From positions 3,658,001 through 3,722,000 of the forward strand of contig NC_089176.1 of assembly GCF_947507565.1 (NCBI RefSeq): DNA of 64,000 nucleotides. The letters run 5' to 3'. Numbering within the stretch: position 1 is the stretch's first letter; every line of letters starts with the position of its first letter. The translations under genes were made by a program, and so were the position numbers. The DNA is from Oscarella lobularis. Its lineage: Eukaryota; Porifera; Homoscleromorpha; Homosclerophorida; Oscarellidae. The notes beneath the pieces were generated by a model, which was not told the DNA's origin, did not search any database, and saw only the letters and a program-made list of their open reading frames with translations. This document shows positions 55,003 through 64,000 of the stretch, piece after piece.

Positions 55003-58000
55003 TTAATTCAAGTTGCCTTCGGCAGACCACTTACTGAACTGACAGTGAGAATAAAACATGGCAGGCGAAAACGCGCCTCCCATGTCACAAGGTTGAAATT
55101 GGCTTGGATTCTCGTTTATCTCCGGAGGAACTTGAGAACCACCCAAATGCGTCAGCTCGCCACTTATGTTTTCAGTACTCAGCTCAGTTGAAGCAGTGCC
55201 TGGAGTATTATCGTCACGGTCATACTCTTCCCAATGGTCTCGTATTGGTGACTGTTGTCGTGCTGGCAGCTGGCCTTCAAAGCTAGCTTCAAGTTCACTA
55301 CTTGTAGATAGACGGCTTACGTCTGAACTTGCTCGTTCTCTACCCTCCGAGGCCGCCATTAGCCGTCCACCGACGTAACAATGAAATGTCACAGACAGTC
55401 TCCTTTTGAGCGCAGAAGACCTTAGCTCCGAGTCGTCTTTGATATCAGCATTCTTTACGTAAGAAAGCACCGAGCAGCGGCTAACTAGTTCCTGATCAAG
55501 ATAACGCTGACCAAGTTGCTGGTGATGATTGAGCGCTCGTTTTTTGTCAGACAGTAGACAATGAATGACGACAAGCAAGGCGTGACTCTCTGCCCAAATT
55601 AGAAGCATTTCACTGTGGTCCAGCAACGGTTTTAAAAGATCCTGAAGATCAGACGCAGCCTTTCTCAGACACGGATTGTTTTCGCTCTTCCACGATCCAA
55701 TTCCTTGAGTATATAATAGTTTTGCATGAGCTTGACGCGTAAGCAAATAGACCGCCGACTGATCGCCTTTTCTTTCGCTTCTTTTATCTCCCAAAAGGTC
55801 GTATACTTGCTCAAACTGATCTAGAGCCTCTGACTGCTTTCCTTGGCTTGCCTGGCAGATTCCCAAGTGATAAAAAGTAGTAGCAAGCCAAAGTCGGCTA
55901 ATTCTTAGATAGCGTTGCATTTCGAGAGCTGTAGAAAAACTTTCGTAACTCTCAGAGAATTGAGCAGAACAAAACTGACAATGACCAATATTCAGGAGCA
56001 AGTAAGAAATATCTGGATGAAAACCCGGTGACTGACTCTTCCTAAATTTGGTTTCACATCGTTCTAACGCTTTTCTGTAGTTGGAAATCGCCCCATTGTA
56101 ATCTCGATAACATTTGCAAGCATTTCCCAGAGCGGTATAATAGTCTGGTTGCTCTTTCGCCCAACTAAAGCGTTCAATTCCATTAGCAAGACTCGCTGCA
56201 GCCTTTTGTCCTTCGTTTTTCGCTATACGACATTTTGCTTCTGTTAGGCAGTATCGAACCTCAAGCATTTCCTTAGGCTCTTTTGGTACATGTATAGAGG
56301 AAAGTTTTGTATGCACCTTTTCAAGGCCACTACTTGCAGCCTCTTCTTCATTTAACTGAAGAAGAACATCAGTTAAAATAAGCCTTATGTTCATCTCCAC
56401 AACACTAAGGTTTCTTTTCAAAGCCACTCCAAGACAAACCTTTAGAAACTTTTTTCTCAATTCTTTCCCAAAGCAATGGCTCATCCAAGAATTTGGACAA
56501 CTTGCGAGTGCCACAAATCGTTTCCATACCTCAAAGCTGGTCTCAACCACCTTACGAAGAACACTTGCTAATTCGCCAATAACATTTGAGAAACCGTACA
56601 TTTGGCATAACAAAATCGCCCGCTGGGGATTTCTATCATACATCCTCTGTACCTCAGCAATTTTACCCAATTGCATAACACAATATTTTTCTTGAATTGC
56701 TTGAAATTCTGGTGTTTTAAAGTCTAGTCCAAGCAGAAATTTCCGAAAAAGACTGTGCAAGCGGTATTGAGTCTCATCACCAGAAACATCATCATTATCA
56801 GACGAGCGGGCTAAAAGTGAGTACTCTTGGAGAGGGCCAATGACATCTATACCAAATTGCACTCCGTCTTGTTTGAGTCCAAACACGCGCGCTCCTTCAA
56901 CCCTCGTAAAAGGACCAATAAATAACGCAACCCCGTGAAGGTAAAGCTTGAGTGACGGAGATATCAGGTTATAAATGGTAGCAATGAAAGCCTCGGGAGC
57001 AGATGCGCTGACCGCTTTAAACATCTTCAGTGGTTTCGCTCGCAATTTTTCAACTATTTCCTCCTGGGATATAGCTTCACGATACTTCTTAAGCACACCT
57101 CCCGCCAAGCGTATCAATATGGGAACACCTTGACAAAGTTCTCTAATACTGACAATAGTACTTTCTTTCAGACAATGCCGAAATTCGTAGGGATAGCAAC
57201 TCTTCAATAGATGATCTGCATCCTCATTTCCAAGAGGACAAAGATGAATTTCAAGAACTTGCAAAGACAAAAATTGAGCTCTTCGGCAAGACGTGACTAC
57301 TATCATGAAGCGTTTCTGCACGGCTTTCGGAATCTTCCAAAGAAAATCCAGAAAAAGTGGTTTTGAGTTGTTTTCGGGTGCCAACGCCCGATCGCAACCG
57401 TCCAAAATGATACATGGACAATCTATCTGCTCTATTAATTGCATGACTTCAGATACAAGAGCAGATTCCGTAGTCTGCTTATCTTTGGGCAGGTATGGCT
57501 TCATGTTTCTTAGCAATTCAGTACAGAAATCCGCTTCAAATTCGAGGTTTTGCGCGTCAACAAATATGACGTTCCATTCACTTTTTCTGACTTCGTGGGC
57601 AATATGAATAGCTAGAGAACTTTTTCCAATGCCAGGCTGACCACTGACCACTGATCCAGCACAGTGGCACAGACGGTTCACCGTGACAGAATTCATCTAG
57701 AATTTTTTTCGCTTCTTTTTCTCGTCCCTTCAAATTAGGAACCTTTGGAGGAAGGCCTCCTCGTCTGCCTACTAAAAGATCAGCTGAACTGGGATCACAA
57801 GTAGTCTCAGCCAGTTTTTCACTTTCTGCGTGGAAGAGACGTTATTTAGTGAGGAAACCTCTGTAAATCAAAATTACTTGGTGTTATCAAATTCAATATT
57901 TTGTCCGCTGCCTCCAAAACATCTTGACTCCCTCTGAACTGTACAGGCTTGAGGGTAGCATAAAAGGGAAAGACCGCATTGAACTCTTTTCTGTTGACGC

Positions 58001-58484
58001 CGACTAAGAGAAGCACGAGTCGTATCTTCTCCTCTTGAGCACGTCGGAGCATTGCGTCGGCAATCGTGAGAGCCTTGGAGTTATTGACGTCGCGACGAAT
58101 AAGCGTGGGCGTCACGATGAGGACGCCGTGCGAGGAGCGCAAGAGCGCCTCCGTCTTTACTAGTTCGTCTCTTTCACCCCATCGAACTAGGTCCACATCG
58201 TCTTCGTCGTCGAAGAACACATCGATCGATTGACTTTTGAGACAGCGGTAGATTTCTTTCGTGTACGCGATATCGTCTTTCGACTCAGAACAGCAAAGGT
58301 ATAGAGACGGTTCTATAAGCCTTGCATTAGAGTGTCATAGAACTCTAATGCGAATTCTACCTCGTTCTCGGGCAGGTTCGGCATGTGAACCTCTGCGTGT
58401 TAGCCGAGAAGCGCGCTCTAGCGAAAAGAGTTTGACGTAGTACCGAAAACGACTCTCGGGTCCTGTCGGTGGGCGAAAAGTCAT
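55003..58484 (-). CDS. TIR-NB-ARC-TPR protein (NLR-like), frame broken by a 7-bp duplication
   Basis: Predicted innate immune sensor. Exon 1 is 58361-58484 (MTFRPPTGPESRFRYY) and exon 2 is 57859-58312, a TIR-like domain: LYLCCSESKDDIAYTKEIYR, VFFDDEDD, SHGVLIVTPTLI, LVLLLVGVNR. Exon 3 (55003-57821) begins SEKLAETTCD and has GREKEAKKILDEF before the P-loop. The P-loop GQPGIGKSSLA (57630) and Walker B CIILDGCDRA (57400) mark an NB-ARC-type ATPase; a winged-helix-like part follows, then TPR-like helices (56250-55550, e.g. DYYTALGNACKCYRDYNGAISNY shortened here). The tail is Ser/Glu-rich. Just before the P-loop, CTGACCA is repeated at 57637-57650, shifting the frame between TIR and NB parts. An ATG at 57696 could start the NB-TPR part alone. 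It may be a pseudogene, an allele, or two products. Confidence 0.75.
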
Positions 58485-58757
58485 GGTTCGGGAACAGCAA
58501 AAGCGGAAATGCTAATTTTCGAGTTCCCGGATAACGTACATTGCTTTGTGCAGTTAATTAATTTAAGGGAGGCACTAACACCTTTCGCCATCCATAGGGC
58601 TCTCGCTCTGGCCATCCACAACCGGCCTGCCCCTGCGCAAAGTACAGTACACTCTCATGGCCATGCTAACTCTTTCGTGATGACGCAGTAGCTACAGGCA
58701 AATACATAAGCAGATTATTATACGCACTCCTTCGTTCCTACTACATTGAGACACCTT

Positions 58758-59290
58758 CTAATCAAGCGTTTCCAGAAAAGCGCTCAACTCCTTGAACGCT
58801 GAGTCAGCTGAGGCCAGCTCAAACGGTTCATCGCTAGAATAACTAAAGTCTGCCTCGCCTAACTCGATGAGCGCCTGCTTCAATTCCTCGTCACACGTGC
58901 CTTTATACACGGAAGGAATTCTCTCTGGAGCAGCTGGAGACGGCGAGCGTTTATTCACTTGAGCATAAGCAACGCCCCCTTCGAAGACAGGGATTTTTTT
59001 CTCGCGCACAGACGCGGATATTTGTCGCGGCTTTTCGCCAACGACAGCATAGGCAGCTTCGTCGATATTCCCCTTCTCGACTCGAGGAGCCGGAGACGAA
59101 GAGCGGGCAGGCAGGGTCGCCGATCGCTGTGTGACGGGAGAGCGAGACGACGCATACGGAGAAGGATCCCCTAACTCGCCGTACGCCGACAAACGAAGGT
59201 GCCTTGGAAAATATATGACGTCATAATATAATTATTAGTAGTAACCAACCATTTGGTTTGAGGCGATTTTCTTAGCTTATTTATATCCAT
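58758..59290 (-). CDS. Small tyrosine-motif protein, possible SH2-docking adaptor
   Basis: Two exons: 59250-59290 (MDINKLRKSPQTKW) and 58758-59202, in phase, about 161 residues. The sequence is Ser/Pro-rich with several Tyr motifs: SAYGEL, SPYASS, AAYAVVGE, VAYAQVNK and SVYKGT. These resemble docking sites for SH2 or similar domains (general knowledge), so an adaptor or signalling tail is possible. The C-terminal third is acidic and helical, ending FKELSAFLETLD. No known domain or TM segment is present. A near-identical 3' part recurs at 63866-64000, so the gene belongs to a local family next to the TIR-NB-TPR locus. Function is not known. Confidence 0.6.
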
Positions 59291-59439
59291 TCTTCTCTGA
59301 TCTCCGAACTAGCAGCCTATCCCATCAAATTTACAATAAATAAATTTCATTTATTTGCCCACGTGATCTATTCTGCATTTATCTATTTCTTTCTTCAATT
59401 CTTACCAAGGTATACTATAGGTCCTCGATTTGACTGGCT

Positions 59440-59720
59440 TTTGAGACAGCGGTAGATTTCTTTCGCGTACGCGCGATCGTCTTTCGACTCAGAACAGCAA
59501 AGGTATAGGAATGGTTCTGTAAGCTTGCATTAGAGTGTCCTAGAACTCTACCGCAGCGAATTCTACCTCGTTCTCAGGCAGTTCCGGCATATGAACCTCT
59601 GGGTGACGGCCGAGAAGCGCGATCTTTCGAAAAGAGTTTGCCGTAGTACCAAAAACGACTCTCGGGGCCTGTTGGTGGGCGAAAAGTCATGATTCGGGGG
59701 CGACGAAAACGCATGCTAAT
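59440..59720 (-). pseudogene. Dead copy of the 5' end of the TIR-NB-TPR gene
   Basis: Matches 58240-58520, including the presumed start (ATG at 59690), exon 1, the small intron and the first part of the TIR exon (YLCCSESKDD). A TGA interrupts exon 1 (GSYAGTA then stop), and the TIR part stops matching after about 35 residues. No NB or TPR part follows on this side. It is a truncated relic of a tandem duplication. The next 100 bp (to about 59830) also match 58500-58600. Confidence 0.75.
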
Positions 59721-59829
59721 TTTTGGAGTCCCCGGATAACCTGCATCGCACAGAGAAGCACTTGCTGCAGTTAATTCACTTGCTGCAGTTAATTAGTTAA
59801 TTAAGGCAGGCACTAACACCTTTCACTAC

Positions 59830-60202
59830 GACTGGTCCTGCCTCTTTGCAATTAATTAAGAGCCAGCGGCCAAAATATTGATAATACCAAGTACAGTACT
59901 AGTTTTGATTTACGGCAGATATGAGAGTAGTACTGTACTTTGTATTAATTTGGCCCACTTTAAGAGTACGAATCTATCTCCACGGGACAGTCGGGACAGT
60001 GGTATACGGTACGTAGAGTTCTTCTGCGTACTGTACGCGCTCTTTCAATTCGTCATAACGACAATGACAGAATGATGACATTTACTAAAACAACAGATGA
60101 GCAACGGGAGACTGCTGGACTACATGATAGGCGAAAACATGCAAGCTCATACGCGGTAATATAAGAGTAAGCGAACGCGCACAACATTGTCAGACTGGTC
60201 AG
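59830..60202. other. Intergenic spacer
   Basis: About 370 bp after the duplicated block and before the second channel-like gene. No gene, RNA or named repeat is recognised. Confidence 0.35.
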
Positions 60203-61586
60203 CTAACACTCTGCTTCCTTTTCGTTTCGCGGCGGCATCCAACAACAGCCGGTAGTAGTCTCAGCCTCTTCAACCTCGACCTCACTGCAACAATATGAAC
60301 GTTTTTTACATTCACCAGTTGGACTGCAACAGCACATCATTCCAAGCTTCACCAAATATGTTGCCGTCAAGACTCCTATTGTAAAATAGCTAAAAAGACC
60401 CCCTATGCCTGCTATAAAACCGGTAACGGATGCAGCATCCGTTTCCACAATGTTGTCTTGTTGTAGAGTTGTAAATTGAAAATCAATTACCGCTAACGAT
60501 TGACTCTTGTAACGCGTAGCGTACGTTTCTGACAGGGGTCCCACTTCCGGAGTGTTCACAACATATTGAAAGGAACTTCTGTGAGGCTTGAACGCTTCTC
60601 CATTCAACAACTCTGTACGAGAAGGCGCATAATCAGACTGACGCTTCATTTCTACTAAGTGATAAAAATGGGGTGAGAGCACATAGGTTCGAACAAGGCC
60701 AGCGGTGACGTCTGGAGGAGCATCGAGAAAGGGATTCTGAATGAGCATAAATGCCCCTTTCCACGGTGTTTCAAACCTTCCGTCATGTGTCCCAATGTCA
60801 ACGACTAATCGCAATGTCGTCGAGGCACTTTTAGCAACTTGTGGTGGAAAGCCATCGCTGTCATTTCCGTAAACGAGACAGTTTCTGTTGTAAAGTTGCA
60901 TTTTCTGAACGTGAGGCTCAGTGCAGGAAGAATTGCTTCTTTCTTCTCCCAACAAGCCGTTTTCATTCAGGGTGCAATTGATGTGTTTCAGCAGTTCTGC
61001 GGAAGCGTCGTTCACGCTATTGACGTTATCACAGATCACAATTTTGGGAAATTCCATTCCCTCTTCAGAATAACTCTGCACGTGCCTTGTTTGAATTCTA
61101 AGGTGGTTTTGCCAACGATAAGCAAAGCCAAGAATGAAAATGACGAGAAAAATCAAAACAATGAGGCAACCAACGGAAAAAGCAGACCACTTCAGGCAAC
61201 TCTCACACGTTTCAAATTTTTTGAGCCTCTTTTCCTCTTTTTCGTACCCATCGACAGCTTCTTCATGACGTTGCTTCACCTGTTCCTCTACCCACGTAAG
61301 TCGCTCATTAACCTAATAATTGATTAATTAAACCGTGCCAGTGAGTCGACTTGAAAGAACCGCGCCGCGGCTCAATCCTTTGATCAATCAATGCACTGGC
61401 AACATTCTATATAGTCTGTACTACATATTTATACCCAGGCACAGAGATTTGAGGAGCTTGAAGTAAAAGACAGACAAAAAGGGCATACCTTGTCTAGCAG
61501 GCCTTTTAGCTGCAGAAATTCGAAGTTGTCACGAACACAACGCCAAAGTCTCTTCCCGAGTTTGTCAGTATTGTCCTTCTGTTTTT
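60203..61586 (-). CDS. Two-TM channel-like membrane protein, copy 2 (5' end unresolved)
   Basis: Paralogue of 51753-53154. The main exon is 60203-61312 and an upstream exon is about 61489-61586 (KRLWRCVRDNFEFLQLKGLLDK), joined in phase; no ATG is found, so the first exon is missing from this model. TM1 is CLIVLIFLVIFILGFAY and TM2 is FIAGIGGLFSYFTIGVLTATYLV. The ectodomain shares EGMEFPKIVICDN, LNENGLLGE, SASTTLRLVVDIGTHDGR, NPFLDAPPD, YVLSPHFYHLVEMKR, NTPEVGPLSETYATRY and SLAVIDFQFTTL with copy 1. The tail keeps Cys pairs (CCCSPTGEC, YCCSEVEVEE, GCCWMPP) but lacks the long CCx repeat. As in copy 1, a DEG/ENaC- or PAC-type channel is the best guess. Confidence 0.72.
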
Positions 61587-61918
61587 CTAAGTTAAAACTC
61601 AAGGTAAAAGAAACTCAATGGCGCTGAAAAACAGCCTAACTGCAGGAGCAGATTTAATTAACTCAAAAAAGGAGGGCCCATGCGCAGAAAGGGCGATATG
61701 GAAGCGGCTGCGGTGTTTTTATATACAATCCAGGAGCATAGGAAGAAAGCAGCAAAGATTATTTAAGGCTACTAACCGTAACCTTAGCTAATTAACTTAG
61801 CCTAAGTAACGCATGTGGACTATTATAAGTAGAATCCGCCTCAGTAACAGTAATTCATGCAGGAGGGAGGCAGAGGAAGATGTTTTTGAATGTGAGGAGT
61901 ACGTTTTGCGCGCGAGCG

Positions 61919-62302
61919 AAAAATTTTGAGACCACGCCCACTCAAGCCACTAAATATCATGCATTTTTGCGACATTCACTTCATTTTTCAACACTTCTCT
62001 GCATAGAGTTATGATTAATTTTATGCAGAAATTTTCGTGAGTTTGCATGAAAAATTTCATGAGAAAGGGCCAAATCTCATGGCGAATTTGGGACAAATCT
62101 TGTCAATTCTCTAAGAAATTACCCTCCTAACTCATGGGATATGTACTGAAACTAGTGAGAAAAGGATAATGATAATCTCGTGAAATGTAGCCTTGTCTCG
62201 CAAGTTTTGGCCGTTTCACGTGAAAATTAGGATCATCTCGCAAAAATTTCTGTACGGTTTAGTGCACAATAACGAAAAGGGCGTGGTCGGACAAAAATTT
62301 CG
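61919..62302. repeat. Possible foldback element with GACCACGCCC ends
   Basis: AAATTTTGAGACCACGCCC (61921 on) and its approximate inverse GGGCGTGGTCGGACAAAAATTT (62279-62300) lie about 360 bp apart. The interior is AT-rich with several related CTCGTGA/CTCATGG words. The following GGAAGGGCCCAGCCCCCTGG looks like a repeat end. Confidence 0.4.
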
Positions 62303-62646
62303 GGGAAGGGCCCAGCCCCCTGGTTCCTACGCCAGTGCAAAGGTCAAAGATAATATGCAAATGATCTTGAAAAGTGAACGCCCCTCACAAGAAATGCAAG
62401 GCTTCGATGATTGGTCGGGCTAACCACTGCCTATAGTTGTCTCTACTTCTAGTCTAGCATGAACACTGTATGACGTCGAAGACTACGATAGCAGATTGAA
62501 GTTGGCGGTCTCACTCTTACTATTATTAGTAGCTGAATCCCGATTGGAACCGCGGGCACTGGAACCGTCGGGATTTACAGATTGCCTTTGCTCTGTCAGT
62601 TCGTAATTATCCGCCCTCTTCATTCTTTCAAAGCTTCGGTGCCGCG

Positions 62647-62747
62647 TAGTAGTCTCGCGTAGCCAGACCCTTTCCCCTTGGTGATATACTCCAGAGGTAA
62701 TATTAACCACCACTGGAGAGAGGTCTGGCCACGCGAGACTACTAGTA
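62647..62747. mobile_element. MITE-like element with 23-bp terminal inverted repeats and 9-bp direct repeats
   Basis: Left end (62647-62669) starts TAGTAGTCTCGCGTAGCC; the right arm (62722-62744) is its inverse with one mismatch in 23. The element is flanked on both sides by the same 9 bases, GGTGCCGCG (62638-62646 and 62748-62756), as expected for a target-site duplication. A 9-bp duplication fits Mutator-like elements (family knowledge). It has no coding capacity. Confidence 0.75.
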
Positions 62748-62776
62748 GGTGCCGCGCGGGTCAGATTATAGTGTAA

Positions 62777-62830
62777 CAGCCAATCACCGGCGAGTATACA
62801 AGAATCGGTAGACTCGTCGGTGATTGGCTG
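62777..62830. repeat. 19-bp inverted repeat (hairpin)
   Basis: Arms 62777-62795 and 62812-62830 match 18 of 19 bases, with a 16-base loop; both contain CCAATCAC-type sequence. It lies 30 bp from the MITE-like element. Confidence 0.65.
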
Positions 62831-63009
62831 GAAGGCCGTAATTGCGTTAAGTTATGCCGCCAAGCGTTGTAGGTTGGTTTCTACCCAGGACTTTTGGAGC
62901 CGTGGGCACTTGGTTCAACTCGAAGCCCTGCGGCGAGCTCTGCTTGGAACCATGACCCGAATTCGGGAACATTTTTCGGGCTCGGCCATGCATGATCTCA
63001 CGAGATCAG

Positions 63010-63516
63010 ATCTCACCATAGATATAAGAGGGAGAGGCAACTCAACCTGTCACATGATCTTAGCGTGATCCTAGGCTTGTCGCCAGTGGTTTTCTTGCGA
63101 GTAGGCGTGACGGTCCTTAGCAACGCAAATTGCCGGGCGGTTATAGGCTGTGGGAAGTCTGGATTACTCTATTGTCGTGTGCGAGCGATATGCTAATGTG
63201 CGGCAGCTCACAAAATGTGACCAAAAGTCTCGGCAAAAAAGCTATTCAAAAAGGCGCACGCGTGACCGAGATTTCTTTATCGCGGGAGGACTACCGGCTA
63301 ATAAACTTTTTAATATGTACCGAATGTCAAAGTCGAATGGAATTCGAGTTCAAATTCGTTTACGTTGTTAGGAATAGACGCAAAAATCGATTTGTATACG
63401 GGTAATCGGGCGACTAGCCTTGCATCATAGATATCTATGCTTGCATCACTCTCAAATGTGTAAGAATAGAGGCATGTGACAGGTTGAGTTGCCAATCTTC
63501 TATCTATGATCTCACG
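63010..63516. mobile_element. Possible non-autonomous element with inverted ends
   Basis: GGCAACTCAACCTGTCACATG at 63036-63056 recurs inverted at 63473-63493, perfect over 21 bases, and the adjacent outer 20-25 bases (ATCTCACCATAGATA-like) also match imperfectly. Span about 500 bp. No transposase frame is seen. Confidence 0.5.
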
Positions 63517-63728
63517 TTGTCAACTCTCTACACGCGCGCTAAAAGCAGCACGAAGCGGGGGCAGGGAGCACTGACCATCAGGCTGGTTGTTTCAGTTTTC
63601 AATTTCTGGTAACACATTTTTTCTCGGAGTCTAATTGTCAGAGGAGGAGCACCTTTCACCATCCAGCAGAACTGGTCTGGCAATGCCCCTTTGAAACTAA
63701 TGCAAAGTACAGTACAAAGCACTCCCAT

Positions 63729-63766
63729 TTCCATGCTAACTTTTTCAAAAGTTAGCATGGAAATGA
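63729..63766. repeat. Perfect hairpin inserted in the duplicated 3' flank
   Basis: TTTCCATGCTAACTTTT is followed, after a few bases, by AAAAGTTAGCATGGAAA. The same flank near 58660 has only one arm (CCATGCTAACTCTTTC), so the palindrome arose in this copy. Confidence 0.7.
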
Positions 63767-63865
63767 GAGTGATTTTTTGTGATGGCACAGTAGCTACAGG
63801 CGAATACATAAGCAGATTATTATACGCGCTCCTTCGTTCCTACTACATTGAGAATCGTACACCTT

Positions 63866-64000
63866 CTAATCAAGCGTTTCCAGAAAAGCGCTCAACTCCT
63901 TGAACGCTGAATCAGCCGAGGCCAGCTCAAACGGTTCATCGCTAGAATAACTAAAGTCTGCCTCGCCTAACTCGATGAGCGCCTGCTTCAATTCCTCGTC
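63866..64000 (-). CDS. Partial second copy of the small tyrosine-motif gene (3' end only, cut by window)
   Basis: Near-identical to 58758-58892, with the same stop and the same ending FKELSAFLETLD. The frame is intact as far as the window edge (about 44 codons). Its downstream flank (63705-63865) also matches 58640-58757, so a block of at least 300 bp is duplicated. The remainder lies beyond the window. Confidence 0.65.
   Translation of the reverse strand, partial: DEELKQALIELGEADFSYSSDEPFELASADSAFKELSAFLETLD

Larger units (their letters stand above)
61587..63865. other. Repeat-rich region without recognised genes
   Basis: About 2.3 kb. It holds an inverted pair near 61921/62300, a 101-bp MITE-like element at 62647-62747, a hairpin at 62777-62830, an inverted pair at 63036/63493 and a perfect hairpin at about 63729-63766. 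Open frames here lack similarity and splice support. Confidence 0.5.

Noticed and set aside
62193-62423. Plus-strand frame in the repeat-rich region
   Set aside because: Lies across the foldback repeat; no homology and no gene context.

Overview
The window looks like nuclear DNA of an early-branching animal with a compact genome, plausibly a sponge. This is inferred from short introns (about 40-130 bp, GT-AG), genes packed 100-500 bp apart on both strands, and an animal gene set: formin, MRP transporter, DXO, NME7, aquaporin, a CCP/EGF/CSPG-type matrix protein and a TIR-NB-TPR gene. The species cannot be proved from sequence alone. Most genes below were assembled by joining exons whose splice phases agree.

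Layout. 15-365 (+) ribosomal protein L38. 571-5565 (+) a formin with an unusual proline/lysine/tyrosine-rich tail. 5822-7587 and 7722-9496 (+) two tandem paralogues carrying a prokaryote-type nucleoside-deoxyribosyltransferase/TIR-like domain. 9789-10991 (-) DXO, head to head with an ABCC/MRP transporter (11179-16830, +). 16933-17230 (-) a small NDUFA3-like protein. 17618-18987 (+) a PP1-family phosphatase. 19120-20520 (-) a membrane protein with a Gly/His-rich N terminus and a PPxY tail. 20720-22706 (-) a RING-H2 protein. 23216-25269 (-) an S10 serine carboxypeptidase. 25401-27165 (-) NME7. 27451-28470 (-) an aquaporin.

From 49922 down to about 29691 (-) there appears to be one giant secreted matrix protein gene. 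It is built from three tandem cassettes: EGF, a stanniocalcin-like helical domain, four DUF4215 Cys-rich repeats and CSPG/cadherin-like repeats. The first two cassettes continue with CCP (sushi) modules, a CILP/FAM171-like domain and a long CCP array.

From about 50 kb on, the region is duplication-rich. A gene of unknown function (50182-51154) has a decayed copy at 54008-54907. Two paralogous two-TM channel-like proteins lie at 51753-53154 and 60203-61586. A TIR-NB-TPR (NLR-like) gene (55003-58484) carries a 7-bp tandem duplication that breaks its frame. A small tyrosine-motif protein (58758-59290) is partly repeated at the right edge, and a dead copy of the TIR gene 5' end lies at 59440-59720. 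The last 2.5 kb holds foldback, MITE-like repeats. Together the prokaryote-like NDT/TIR pair and the NLR-like cluster suggest an innate-immunity or conflict component, which is inference.
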